Shown piece by piece: positions 39,000 to 52,708 of a stretch of 64,000 nt of DNA; the first letter of the stretch is position 1, and every line of letters begins with the position of its first letter. The translations under genes and the position numbers were made by a program. Source of the stretch: Sordaria brevicollis. Taxonomy: Eukaryota; Ascomycota; Sordariomycetes; Sordariales; Sordariaceae. The DNA lies in assembly GCA_033439795.1 (NCBI GenBank), contig JAUTDP010000016.1, forward strand, positions 1 through 64,000, read 5' to 3'. The notes beneath the pieces were generated by a model, which searched no databases, had not been told where the DNA came from, and saw only the letters and a list, made by a program, of their open reading frames with translations.

Positions 39000-41900
39000 C
39001 TATTAGTCCTTTTTATTTATAAACCGGACCTTCCTTTATCTATTTATATATAATCGTAATACTCCTCTTTTATACTTATTCGGGCGGTATTTCTAATAAT
39101 TTTCTATTAAATCTTTCGTATTCTTTAAATCTTCGGTATTCTTCTATTTATTATTATAATAATTATAACCCTTCTATTTAATATAATATTAAAATTCTTT
39201 ATTTATTTATTTATAAATTGTAATTTTATTTAGCTCGTATCGTTTTTTATAGCGTCCTTCGTCCTTAAAATCGTTCTAAGAATTTTTAATAAGTTTTAAG
39301 GGTAAGGCGGAACGATTAAAGGGATTTTTATTTTTTAAAGCGGGTAGAAGATATATAATAGAAATAACCGGATAGATTTTTATTCGTTTAGGAAAGTTTA
39401 GGCGGTACGTTAAACGGCCGACTTTTTCGAATACTTCGAATAGTTTAGAACGTTATTATAACGTTTTGCGAAATAGACGTTTAGGGAAATAATATCCGTA
39501 ATATAATTTAAAGAAGATTTTATTACCGATTTAGAAATTTAATTATTAATAAGAAACGTTATAATATATTTTAATATCGGCGATAATAAAATTTATAATT
39601 AATTATACTTTTTATTAGAAGTAATTATATATAGCGGGGTTATTTTCGAATTTATACGAATTTTATACTTAAGTATTAATATTGAGGGGTTTTTTTAATT
39701 TATATCCAAATAAATATTTATATAGGGAGGTTTTAATATTTTTAATAAATATATTATTAAGGTTCTACTATAGAAATAGAATAATTAATAATTAATTATA
39801 CTTTAATTTATAAATAAATGCGTAAAAACGGATAGCGATTTCGATTATTTAATTTTTACATTTGGCTACGCTATTATTAAAAGGATAATAGGCCGTAATT
39901 ATTATTAATTTTATACTTATAATAATTTATATACTTTTTTAGAATTAGGATATGAATTTTCGGTTACGATCCGAGATAATACCGATCGGGAATCCCTAAT
40001 CGTTTAGGAGAAAGAAGCGAATAGTAATAATTCCCTATTTTATAGCGGTATAAGTCTTATACCTAAGGATAAATAAAATTCGTTTTAATATCTTATTAAT
40101 AATAGGTATAAAGGTATTAAAAATATTATAATTAAGCATTTACTAAGGAGTATTTTTTAATAAAACCTCGGGAAGTCTTATAATAAAATCGAAGGATATA
40201 ATTTTTATTAATAGAATTTCTTCTAATTTAATCGGTTAATAATCGCCGATAATCGGTTATTTATTAATCTAATTAAATTAATAAACCGGGTAATATTCTA
40301 AATATTATTTAACGAAACGTATTTTATTAGCGAAAAAAAAACCTTACAATTCGTATATTATACAATTCTTACTAAAATAATACTTATTATTATAAATTAA
40401 TTCTAATATTATTTTAATTTATTTAAATAGAATATAAAATATTTTTATTTTATCGGCTTATTAATTATAAATAAGATTATTTCTTATAAAGAAAGGATAA
40501 TTAAACTTCGAAAAAATAATATTTCCGTCCTCAAAAACCTTCTTCGGATAGGCTTTAAAATATTTTTAAATTTTATTAAATTTGGCATTTAATACGTACA
40601 AAAAGATAAAGGCCTTATAAAATACTAGGTCTATTTAAATTTTAGAAAAGGAATATTATATATTATCTATTTATATAATATAGTTTTTTATTTAAATATT
40701 ATCGAATACGGGTATACTATCGGGGTTTTTATTCTTAAAAATTATATAGAATCGATTTAATACGTCCGGGATAAAATTGAATTTTCTAGGAATATAGAAT
40801 ATTTTTAATTTATATTCGGATAAATAGATCGAAACGTTAATAAATCGCCTATTAATTCGGTCGGTTAATAAAATACGTAATGAAATTTATTCGACGATTT
40901 TTTTAATAGCCGAATAATTAATAAAGATTATAATAGGGAAATTATAAATATAAAGTTAAATTCGTAATTTTTTTATAATTTATATTAAATAAACAACTTC
41001 GAATTTAGAAAATCTATAGCGGGTTTTAATTTTAATTAATATTTTATTTAAAAATATAATAAATAGAATTTATATTAAAAGAATAAAGGAGCCTTCGATT
41101 TATAAATACCTATTTTTTAAATAAAAGACTATTATTCCGAATTTTCTTTTTAAAGAACCGTCGATTTATAAGAAGACTAATTTATTAAGGTCGAAATAAT
41201 ATAAAATAATACCTTCGTTATAAATAGCGCATTAAAACGCATTAAATATAACGTATTCGGCTAATATAAATATAAAATACATTTTAGCGTAATAGGCTAT
41301 ATAGCGAATAAATTTATTAAACTCGATTTTACTCATTTTCTACTTTATTATAAAGAATTCGACCTTACGGAATTAAAAAAGTTCAATAAATTAAGTATAG
41401 TATATAATTAAATAACGTAAAAATCCCGTACTATTAATATATTATTCGAAAGCCTTTAAATTATTAGGGAAAGCGAAATTTTTAAATGCTTTAATTTTAT
41501 CTTTAATAATTAAAAGGCCGAAGCCGTTAATATAGAATCCTAATAATTTAATATTTAAATAATTAAAATATAATTTTTTAGGGGATAGGATAATATTTTT
41601 AAAAATAAATAATAAGAAAATAGCGTCGAAATATCGAAAATAATTATCAATTAAATTTAACGCAATAACGATATTATTAATATAAATTCTATAATAATTC
41701 CTATACTTATAAAAGAATATATTTATAAATCGTTATACGTATACGGGAGTATTTTTAAAGCTTATTTACGCTACGGTTAATTATTTTAAGCCTCGGTAAG
41801 TAATTAAAATAAACCAATCCTAATATTTTAATTAAACGCTAAATTAATAAAAGAAAAATACCGCATCGATAATAATAATAATAATCTTTCTATATATAAA

Positions 41901-42100
41901 CGCGATAATTTTATATTAAAAGGGTAGGGGATAATTATCGGGAATAATTAAATTATTAAATATATATAAATTAATTATAGGGCGACTTTTAAGACCGTTT
42001 ATTATTTTTCTCTAAATAACGAAAATTAGGTATATAAATAAAGTAATATATTTAACCTAATTTATTTTACTTTATTTATAAAATATATTGAAGACTTTAT
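39000..42100 (-). pseudogene. Element D pol remnant
   Basis: The minus-strand frame around 41,760-41,500 reads FINIFFYKYRNYYRIYINNIVIALN, then FRYFDAIFLLF, ILSPKKLYF and LLGFYINGFGL, a Ty3/gypsy RT palm whose Y-x-D-D (41,673-41,684) is YINN. Connection and RNase H parts follow leftward (AFKNFAFPNNLKAFE). Near 39,480-39,250 a C-terminal part reads KLFEVFEKVGRLTYRLNFP and YPVISIIYLLPALKNKNPFN, the integrase tail leading to a chromodomain-like segment. Confidence 0.85.
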
Positions 42101-45100
42101 TAATAATTACTTAATTCTTTTTATTTATAGGGTATATATATATTGCAATTTTATAATTTTATTACCCTTCTACCAATAGGATTCGTATTATATCTTCTTC
42201 GGGTATATCGATTAAATTTCCTTCCTTCTATAATTTAGGAAAACGGGCGATTAATTTACTTAATACGCGTAATATACGCTTATTCCCCGCGAAAATGTAA
42301 ATACCCTCTTTTATTATTAATTCGGGCGTTTTATCGTTTATACGGATATTAAAATTAAATTGCTTATTGGGTATTTTAAATATTTCTATAGTATTTAAAA
42401 ATTCCGTACAATTATCCATTCCTTTACTAATTACATTTACCGAAGTTTGTCCTATATTTATAAATATTAGGTTAATATCGACCTTAATATTAACAGGGAT
42501 ATAGTAAATTTAATAAACGGCTTTAATTACTTCGTCGACCGATAGGGTATAATTATTATTTATTAATTATAATATTTATATTATTAAAATAATTTTATAA
42601 ATATCGGGCTAATTGGAAGTAAAATATCTATTCGCATTATATTCGGTAATTATACCGACCTTTTATTTACAAAGGATAATTATATCCGTATTAATTATAT
42701 TTTTTATAATTATTACGCGCGGGGATTATATATTAATAATTATATTAATTATAATAGCGTATAAAAAATCGAATAGGAAATTCCGATCTTTAAGGAGGTT
42801 AATATAATAAATTAATACTATTCGTTCCTCTCTAAGTTATAAAATAATTTTCTTTTCAATAATTACTTTATAGGTATATTAATAAAGCGGCTTTAAAATA
42901 TTAAAGGAAATATTAAAATTATTTTATAATAAAGTTACTTCTCCTTTATAGTAATTAATTTTAATTTACCTTAAGTATAGGAAAGAATTTATAAATAAAA
43001 GGGTAGGCTTAAAATTATTTATTACCTAACCGGCTATTTTAATTTTTAATAGGGTAAAAACGCCTTATATATTTTATTTAATAAAATAAATTATAAATAT
43101 TACCTATTTTATTAATTTAATAAATTTGCCTCCTATTCTTTTAATTCGGGTTAAATAATCCTTAAAGATAGAATATTCTAATATATTAAAAAATCGCCGG
43201 TCGATAATTATTTTCGCTATTCTTAAATTTATATAAATTTTAATTTCTTTTAAATTTAAGGTTATTTTAGCCAAAATTTTTAAATGCGTAAAACTTATAA
43301 ATAGCCTTTATTTAAATAATTCATCCTATTATAAAATTACTTCTTTAAATTTAAACGGAATAGTAGCGATATAATTAGCGTATTCGGTAGGGAAGGTTTT
43401 TAAATAGAAATTTAAATATATAAAAAATTAATTGCGGAATAAGTAAATATTACCGTAATTTATATATTTTAAATATTTATTATCTATTTAAATTTTCGGA
43501 ACGGATTTATTATTAGCGATTCTAAGGGTATAAGCCTTTACGTAATTACTCTTTATATTATATATATCGAATTCCATTAAATATTTAAAATAAATTAATT
43601 CGCTATTATATATATAATAGACTAAATTATCCGAGCCGTATTTATCTTTAAAATTATATTTAGTGAAATTAATAATCTCCTCCTCTATATAGTTAATACG
43701 GTCTTTACTTCGGTCGCGGCTACGCTCAATATTATAACCTTAATTATTATTACGGGGATATAAATCGTTAAATTAATAATTATTTTAATTATCGCAATTA
43801 TATAAAGAGCTTTATTCGCGCGTACTATAATTATAGGAATTATTGTAGTTATAGGAGCCGTCGCGGTTATATAAATTATTATAATTACGATTATTATAAT
43901 TGCGGTTGCGGGAATTATTATAATCGCGGTTATTATTATATTCGCGATTATTATTATAATTACGTTTAGAATAATTATAATTACGATTATAATTATAATC
44001 GTAGGAGGATATAGTACGATTAAAATTATATTTACTTTTAACTATAGAATATAATATAGCGCATTTATTTTCGATTAATTATATATATCCGTCGGTATTA
44101 TAATTTAGAAGGGGGTTAAGGATTAGAATTTTAACGTTAATATTAAAATTATTTTAAATTTAAATTAATATTTTATAATAATTTCCGTTCCTTAATATAA
44201 TATTTATAGCCCGAACTAGGCGGAATTATTTTAATAAATAATTAACCGCAGCGTTCTCGTTTAAATAAATATTATATAAAATGAGCTTACCTTCGTTAAA
44301 TTTATAGGTAGCTATAGTAATATTAAAAATAAATTTAATTATAAGAATTTATATAAAATCTTCGAAAGTAATTAACTTTATACGTTTATTTAAGGTAAAT
44401 TAATTATATTATTATATATAAGCGGCTTTTTATAAAAAGAGAAATTATATACGAATTAATTACTTACATAAGAATTTACGAGGATCGTTAATAAATAATC
44501 CGAAAAGGCGGTTAATAAATATAACGGCGTTAATAAAAATTATAATAATATTATTCTTAATTATATTTATATTATCGGGGTCGTTAATAAAGGGATTAAA
44601 AGTACCGATCTCATCGCGTTTAAAACGAGTTTTATCTTTATTAATATTAGGAATAAATTTGAAGAAGGTAGGTTTATAAGAATTATAGCGATTATTATAT
44701 ATATATTTATCCAGGGTTATATTATCGTTATTATTATTATTATTAAGATTATTATTAAAGTTATTAGCGGGCGCGGATTTGCGAAGGGTATTAGGAAGAT
44801 TTCTAATGCCTTTTATAGCGGTAATAATAATTTTATTACGAAATTTATTATCTTTTAAACGGATAGCGGTTTTATTAAGCGATTTTGAAGAAAAAATAAG
44901 GGGGGAATAAAAGGGGTTAATAGAAATAAAAACATTTTTAGCCTTATTAAATCCGTTAATAAAATCGATTAAAACCTTAAATTATTTTCCTTTATATATT
45001 TTATATTCGGCGCGAATTTTATCCTTAATAATTTTATACGTATTTTTAATAAAGAGGTTAGGGTAAATATTAGAATGGATATATTCTATTTAAAAAGTAT

Positions 45101-46916
45101 ATATATTAAATATAGCGTTTATTTACTTTAATATAGCGCAAAAATATTTCTTCCTAACGTTTTATTATATAATAAATATCTTCGTCCTTTTTATTTTAAT
45201 TCTTAATTTAATTTTCTATTATTTTAAATACTTTAATTTCTTAATCCTTAATACCATTAATTTATTCTATAAAATTTTCTTTATTAATTTTAATATTAAA
45301 TTAGAATAGTTTAATAACGCGGAGATTAATATAATTAAGGTCGAAATCGCTAAATTTATTATAGGGACAGTATAAGTCGTCGCTAATTAATTTCTCTCGG
45401 GGAATTTTAATTTCCTTTAGGATATTTTTATTATAACGGAAGTAAGGAAGGACGTTAAAATATATATAATCGTTCTCATTTTTAATATAAGTTTAATATT
45501 TACGAACTTTAATAATATAGGAATTATTAGAAAGAAAATCGCTATTACGAATAATTATAATATTAAATACATTAAAAGAGTAATTAGGAAAATAACCGGG
45601 TATATCGATTAAATTTTAAATTTATACTAATTTTCTACCTTTATTTTTATTTTTTAAAGCAGTTATAATCTCGGTATAATTATTTTTAAATTCGAATATA
45701 TATTGGGTTAAAATTTTTATTTATATTAAATAATTACGACGAAATTCTTTAATACGGTCGTCGACTTTCTAAATTTTATCTTTATTATATTTTAAGTACA
45801 TTTCGATAATTTTTATACAGCGGGTATTTTTTCTTCTTTCGGAATTTATCTAATTTATACGATTTTAAATTTTATAATAAATAAACCGTTTAAGGGCTTT
45901 TCTTTCCTTATAATTTTTATCGCTATTTTTATTATTTAACCGGCCAAATATAGCGGTATTACGTTCTTTACATTTAAAAACGCGTTTATTAAGAGATTAA
46001 ATAAGTATAAGTATTTTGGGAGGAATTATTATCGAAAATAATTATCGAAAGTAGGTTTTAGAAAGAAATAGAATATTAGCGACCGTATTAATAATATTAT
46101 TTATAATATTTAATTTAGGTAATAGGGGTTGCGGAATATTTTATTCGTTATTAAAATCGAATTTAATTTAGGAATTAGAACGTTAACGCAATTAAATAAC
46201 GTCGCAGCGGGAATTAATAACTATATTAGCGGACTAATTATTAAAATTATTTAAGCGTTCGAAATTATATATACCGGCCGAAGGGGTTGATATTTTATAT
46301 AATAAACGACGAAATCCGTCGGGGGGATTTTTATTAATTATAACGGGCTAGTAAAGAAATTAGTATAATAATTATAAATATATTAATAAAGAAGAAATAA
46401 GTAATAATAGGGGGGAATAAGAGGATTTTAAGGAATAGAAATTATAACCGCTATTAAAGGTAAATTACGTATTATTTTAAATTACTTTTAACGTCGAAGT
46501 TTAAAGAAATTTAAATTAGGGTAATATTAAGTATTTTTATACGCTAATTAATATAAATCGATACGATATAATAATATAGGATAATAAAAGCGGGGTATAA
46601 TTTATATATTATTTTAACCTTAGTATTTTAAATAAACGGTTTAAAATCGCGATAATAGGTTAGGTATTATTAAAATCGTTTACCGAAAGTAGGCGGATAA
46701 ATAATTAATAAAATTGAAAAGCGATTGCGATTAATATAATTAAGTAAGGCGATTTAGGAAGAGGGTTATCGTTAAAATCGTTTACCGAAGGTAAGCGGAT
46801 AAATAATCGATAAAATTAGTAAATTCGCAACGAAAGTAATTAACGAACTTATTAAAAGGGGTGCGAAAAATATACTATTCGTATTAATTATTAAACGTTT
46901 AATTATAACTATTAAA
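42100..46916 (-). pseudogene. Element D gag and 5' region, eroded
   Basis: Internal DNA between the RT remnant and the 5' LTR, where gag and protease are expected. Coding-like minus-strand stretches are frequent (a 63-codon open frame at 42,228-42,419 is the longest), but no protease or zinc-knuckle motif was fixed. A 64-codon plus-strand frame at 42,613-42,807 is hydrophobic AT-rich noise. Confidence 0.5.
43740..44010 (-). repeat. Low-complexity Arg/Asn/Tyr-coding tract in element D
   Basis: The minus strand encodes a run of units such as NYNNNRDYNNSRN and NYNYSKRNY. On the plus strand it appears as repeats of ATTATTATAATT with CGCGGTT or TTGCGGTT. It probably derives from an RGY/RDY-type basic gag segment with some Asp or Gly codons changed by RIP. 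The exact role is unknown. Confidence 0.6.
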
Positions 46917-47216
46917 TAATAGGGTAATATTACAATACGTTATAGTAATTTATAATATTGAAAAAAAGATGATTTAAAAGGAAGAAAGGGAGCTATAGGT
47001 TGGCGCCTGCGGGAATCCTTTTTAAAGATCCGACCCGATTATTGAATATTATATAGTTTAAGGTGGGTCTTCGACTACGCCCGGCGGGCGCTTGCTAGGT
47101 ATGCGCTTATTAATTTGCTGGCTGGCGGGTCCTGCTAGGACATAGCGCTTATAGTATACCATACTTCCTATTTAATCGATTTAATATATGTATATATAAT
47201 CTATACTTCCGCATTA
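46917..47216 (-). repeat. 5' LTR of element D
   Basis: 300 bp. The inner start is converted to TAATAGGGTAATATTACAAT, while the outer half keeps GCTGGCTGGCGGGTCCTGCT. It ends GCATTA, where TCA may have been the original terminus. Confidence 0.94.
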
Positions 47217-47221
47217 AAAGG

Positions 47222-49758
47222 GATTAATAAAAAACTATTTTTAAAACGTAGTATAATTACTTTGAATATATAATAATATTATTCGGGTTTATAAATATAC
47301 CCGCTATATTTTAAATATATATATATAAGGTATTTACGGAATTTATTAATTGTATTTACGTAATATATTTTAATAATATTTTAATTTATTCGAATTTTAA
47401 GGAAGAATATAACGAATATTTCCGTTTAATCTTCGAACGTTTATACGCTATTTAATTTTTCGTAAAAGCGTTTAAATACGAATTTTATAAAAATTACGTT
47501 AATTTCTTCGGTTACCGGATTATTATAAAAAGGGTAATAATAAATCCCGAATAGGTAAAAGCGGTTTAGGAGTAATTAATACTTAAATTCTTTTATAATA
47601 TTTAAATATTCTTAAGATTTATTAATTTTTACCGACGGTTTATATATTAATAATTTTATATAATAAGGCCTATTATTAATTTATTAAAAAGGAATAAAAA
47701 CGGGTAGAAATTAAACGTATTCTATTAAATTAAAGAAGTTAATATAGTATTCTAAATTTTAAAAGAAGTATTTATAATAATATTAATCTTTCGTTATTAG
47801 GACTTAATTAAAAAGATTAAAATTAAAACGGACGCTTTATAAAAGGCTATTTCGGGAATTTTATCTTAATTTACGGGAAATATTTAATACCCTGTAGCGT
47901 TCTTTTTTAAAAAATTAATAAACGTAAAATAATAATAATATATAGGCTAATAAAAATTATTCGTTATTATAATTAATTTAAATTATTAAATATATTATTT
48001 AAAAGGACTTTTAGAATTATTTATAATATTTATAAATTATAAAGCGTTAAAAAGTATTATAGAATCGCCGGCGAACGATTTATATAAAAGGTTAATTTAT
48101 TAAATTTATTAATTATTTTAATTCAATTTCGAAATAAAATATTAATTAAGGAAAATAAACCTAGCGGACGGTTTATTTAAGAGGTTAAATTATATAAAGG
48201 GGAATATAATTTATAGCGACGTTTTATTAATTTTCTAAAAGAAATTAAACTTTATTTCGGAATTATTAAATATAATTAAGGAGTAATTAAATTCTAAAAT
48301 CCTATATTAATATAAAAAAAAGTCTATAGCTTATATTTTCGTTAAATAAATTTAATAAATAACGCGGTCCGTTATTATTATAAAAGATATTTTATTAATA
48401 TAACCGATAGAAGGAACGTTCCTTTAAATTTTATTACGCAAAGTCGCGAGGAAAATAATATACCGAAAAATCCTTTAAATACCTTTAGTAAATTAGAAAC
48501 TTTATACTATTATAAAGGGATTTTAACTTAAGGATTTAAACCTAAACGAATAAATAGTAACTATTTAATTTAAAAGGATTATAATCGGGGGATATAAATT
48601 AAATAATTAAAGGTTTCTTTATTTTAAAGAACGGTTAATAATTTTTAAAGAAAGATTATTCTATAAGGAAATTTTACGCTTTTATTATAATAATTTAAAT
48701 ACCGGTTATATAAGTACGCTTAAGACCCTAAAATTTATTAAAAAGAAATTCTATTAGGAAGGTTTTATATAAAACGTTCGGGAATACGTTACGAAATACG
48801 AATTATATTAAAAGATTTAAAAACCCTAATACCGACTTTATGGAAACTTTTAATCTTTATTAATACCCGAATAACTTTTTTAAAAAATTAGTATCGATTT
48901 TATTACTGGCTTTCTACCGAATTAAAAGGCTGACGGGAAGATATATAACGTTATTTTAATAATTATAAACCGATTTATTAAAATAATTTTATTTATATTT
49001 ATTATTAAAACGTTTAATTTAATTTTTATAACGTCCTTATTATATAAATATATAGAGTATTAATTTAATTTATTATTAAAAATTATAAACGATAAGGATA
49101 AATTATTTATTAACGAATTTTAAAAAGAATTTACTAAAACGCGTAGAATCCTACGAAAATTATCTACCGTATTTTACCTATAAATAAATAAATAAACGGA
49201 ATATTTATATTAAATTATTAAAAAGATTTTATATATTTAAATTTTAAAAAGCGATTTTATATTTTAGAATAAAAAGCTCCCGGAAACGGAATTCGCGTAT
49301 AATAATTCTACGTATATAATTATAAAGGTTTCGCTATTTAAAGCTTTATATAATTATTATTTATATATAATCGAATATATTAAAGGGTAGAATTTTATTA
49401 AAATTTAAAGCGTAAAAGAATAATTACGGAAATTAGAAGAAATTTATAAAATAATATAATGCTATTAAAATTAAATAATAGAAGCGTAGAAAAAGGGGTA
49501 TAATAAGAAATATACGCCAATTGAATTTCAATTAAATAATATTATAGGTTTATTAATTAAAAATTTCCAATTTAAGAATAGGAAATTAATACCTACGTAT
49601 ATTAAAATCAAAATATTAAAGAGAATTAACTCTTAAGCGTATTAAATAATTTTATTAATATAATATAACCGGATATATAACGTTTTTTTAATTAATTTAT
49701 TAGAATTTTAAAAGAGTAAAGAAGATGGAAATTACGAAATACTACTACCGGAACTATA
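47222..49758 (+). pseudogene. Copy B pol remnant after the D insertion: RT palm to integrase
   Basis: The frame resumes with KTIFKT and NYFEY, then FTEFINCIYVIYFNNILIYS; the catalytic Y-x-D-D at 47,366-47,377 is YFNN. The integrase core starts near 48,885 (ISIDFITGFLP), followed by NVILIIINRFIKI, INDKDKLFINEF, LSTVFYL, TEYLY and EFAYNNSTY. The Ty3/gypsy D-D-E spacing is recognisable and the acidic residues D, D and E themselves survive, but stops interrupt every block. The 3' part is broken by the 625-bp element at 49,758. Confidence 0.9.
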
Positions 49759-50383
49759 TTGAGATGGGGCGGATAAACAGGTATAAGGGTACACGGTTAG
49801 ACAGCAGATTTTTTCCGAATTTTTTCGAAAAATTTTCGTAATTTTTTATTCTAGAGGAATTCTTCTAAGGATTTTCCCTAATCATAATCTGAGAAAAGAA
49901 GTACAGGATAAGGATACATTATAATAAACTAATTTAAAGGAAGTATAATAGTAATATATTAAATAAATTAAGAAAGAAAATTATAGAATGAATTTCGGAC
50001 TTTTATATAGAAAGAAGGAAAGTTTTAAAGGAATAAAAGGAGAGAAGGGTAATTAGAAAGAAAAGGAGGAAAGTTAAATAACTTTTATTAGAATAATAAT
50101 TAAACTTTATTTAATTTTTAAAATAAAAATCTTCTTCAATTTAGTAAAAATCAACTCTTTAATCAAATCTTTGAAACTTCCTAACCCTACTTCTATAATG
50201 GGTAAAAGAAAAGATATAATTAAATCGAAAAAGATATTCCTATTATTAGATTGCTCCTTTCTCCCCTATAGATCTACTCCTCTCTCTACTCTTTTAATCT
50301 TATCAAAAGTTTTTGATATAGCTCCTTTCCCAATTGTTATAGTGGTAGTGGTTGTTTGGGGTTGTTTTTCTTCCCCATTTCAA
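49759..50383. mobile_element. 625-bp TA-inserting non-autonomous element (Tc1/mariner-like MITE)
   Basis: The ends are TTGAGATGGGG and CCCCATTTCAA, an 11-bp inverted repeat with one mismatch, flanked by TA. In copy A the homologous site is uninterrupted, giving a precise empty site with one TA. Interior composition is unlike its surroundings: CpA/TpG are common and there is a purine-rich strand. The interior encodes no transposase; a 74-codon plus-strand frame (50,171-50,395) runs out of the element and looks fortuitous. The TA duplication suggests Tc1/mariner mobilisation. Confidence 0.85.
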
Positions 50384-50939
50384 TATAATAAATAAAAAGA
50401 GTAGGAAATTAAAGAAATCGTAAATTATTAAAGAATAAATATAAATTAAAAGTTTTTAATTAAATAGGTAAAGTAGCCCGTAGAGTATAATATTTAGGAA
50501 TTTAAAGAGTATTTTAAGAATATATAAAAAGCGCTCTCTAAATATTAGAAAATTAAATAAAAATATTATAAGAAATAGAATAATTAGTATAAATAATATA
50601 ATAAGAATTTATTATTCTACGATTATAAAGAATAATAAGCGCCGAATATAACGCGAAATATTATATATAAAGTTTAATAGGCGAATAATTATTATATACC
50701 TTAATAGAAATAGGAATTAAAAATTTATTTATTAATAAAAAAAGAAATATTATCGCCGGCGAAAGATTTACGTAATAAAATAAATTAGGAGTAGCCTATA
50801 TTGAAAATAAAATATTCGGGGATTAATAATTTAATTTTAAATATTTTAATATAATATTAATTAGGAAGTAATTACGCCGAACCGCGAATTAAAATTATAA
50901 GGAGCTTAAAAAATCCGAATATTAAAAACGGTAGAAGAA

Positions 50940-51295
50940 TTTCTTTAATATTTTTATTAAATTGGAAATTCCCCGTCCAATAAGAATAAATAATTAAATT
51001 AAGAAAATTTAAAATAGCCGGCAAATTTTTTATTAAAATTATAAAGAATCCAATATATTAAAGGGAAAACCGTTTTAATACTTTTTACCGGATTAAAGAT
51101 TCTCTATCTAATAAGGATAAAATAATTAAATTAAGAAAACCTAAATTAATTAGTAAATTCTTTATTAAAATTATAAAGAATTTAATATATTAAAAAGAAA
51201 GCCGTTTTAATATTTCTTATTAAATTAAGGATTTTCCGTCCGATAAAAATAAAATAATTAAATTAGGAAAATTTAGAATTAATCGGCAAATTCCT
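50940..51295 (+). repeat. 132-bp tandem repeat in copy B, three copies
   Basis: The anchor AAATAATTAAATTA recurs near 50,988, 51,120 and 51,252, the reverse-complement equivalent of the four-copy array in A. Each unit encodes about 44 residues in one plus-strand frame (KFFIKIIKN, NRFNTFYRIKD, SNKDKIIKL). Confidence 0.85.
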
Positions 51296-51432
51296 CCTTA
51301 ACGTTTATTCGTAAACGGTATTAAAGGTTACCCGGCTTAAAGTAATTATAATAATTTAAATTATAAAGAAGTTTATAGCCCAATTAATAAATATAAATAT
51401 TAATAGGATTTTCTAAACGAAGGAAATATAAT

Positions 51433-51843
51433 GAGAAAGTCTTTTCGCACTGCCCTAAATATCTTCATACACTGCGCTGAAGTTTCTTTTCTTAATAACT
51501 CCACCGAAACTTAAAATAACCTTTCAAAAGTAGTATCGGAATTTTAGTCTTTTTTTTCTCTATTTACCCATACTAAGCTGAACTACTCACGGGGGACTAT
51601 AACCAGAGTTTTTGAAGGCCATTCACTTTTATTTTATAAAAAGCAAACTTGATATATTTATTTTTCCGAGTGATTCTATATGTTGCCTAGCCCCAAGCGT
51701 ACCTCCAGAAAATAGATAAAAAAATAAGCAAAATTCTTGTACCTTTTTGAATACGAGGCGATTTTCCTTAGATAAGTTATACTTACTTTTATTTTATAGC
51801 ACAGTGTATGAAGACATTTAGGGCAGTGCGAAAAGACTTTCTC
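51433..51843. mobile_element. 411-bp MITE with long inverted termini and 8-bp target duplication
   Basis: The terminal inverted repeats are about 46 bp (start GAGAAAGTCTTTTCGCAC; two transitions between arms). Flanks carry the 8-bp duplication AATATAAT (51,425-51,432 and 51,844-51,851), and copy A shows the single unoccupied AATATAAT. An 8-bp duplication points to hAT-type mobilisation, though the termini do not begin with the usual CA-G. CpA/TpG steps are intact, so RIP has not touched it. The 61-codon minus-strand frame that spans its right end is spurious. Confidence 0.9.
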
Positions 51844-52708
51844 AATATAATAAATTACCAATTATATAAAATAAATAATCGTTAATCGACGATATAATTT
51901 AAAATATTTCCGGCTTTTAAAAATAATTAATATATATTAAGGCTTTTATTAACCTAATTAACCGATTAAAATTAATAAATCCTTTTCTATATTTTAAGGA
52001 TTATAGGGGTTTAATTTTAAAAAGAGGAAAGGTAATTCGGGTTAAGCTTTAAAATTAATTCCGGATAAAATTTTAATTTTAATTCGGGATAGAATTTCTA
52101 TTTTATTTTGGAACTCTTTCGAAATCTTTAATTATTTAAGGTAAAACGTTTTTTATTTAGGGAAAGGACGTAAAGGGAAAAAAATATTAAAACGGTAAAT
52201 AAAATACGTAATATATAGAAATTAAACCGTTTCGGAATCGGCTTTTAGGAATTTAATAATAACTTTAAAGGGCGAATATTAATTATAGAGCCGATTAATT
52301 ATTATAATACCGCGGTTAATAAGCGTAAAAATATTAATATAATATAAATAACCGGAATAAACGAAGACTATTATTTCGTCTAATATATTAATATAAATAT
52401 TATTAATCGGTTTTTAAATTTTTTAATAAAACCGTTTAGTGTAGAAGCGTCGCCTTTATAAATATTATAATAATTACCGCGTAATAATATAATTTGGGGA
52501 TTAAATTAACCGGGGGGGGGAATAATACTAATACGTAAAATAAAAATAAATAATTAAACGGTATAATAAGAATAAATAATTAAACGGTATAATAAAACCG
52601 AAGCGTAATATAATATACGAACGGAAAATAGGGTTTTTTAAAACGAAAAATAAAATTTTCTACGGATTATAATAATTAATACTAAAATTATAAAAAATTA
52701 TAGCTTTT

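Larger units (their letters stand above)
38622..47216 (-). mobile_element. Ty3/gypsy LTR retrotransposon D, nested inside the RT region of copy B
   Basis: 300-bp LTRs at both ends with target duplication AAAGG (38,617-38,621 and 47,217-47,221). Rejoining the flanks restores the RT frame of B and matches uninterrupted copy A base for base apart from RIP-type transitions. It reads on the minus strand with RT near 41.7 kb, integrase and a chromodomain-like end near 39.3 kb, and a low-complexity gag region near 43.9 kb. The LTR sequence and RT are unlike those of A/B and element 1, so it is a third Ty3/gypsy family. Confidence 0.94.
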
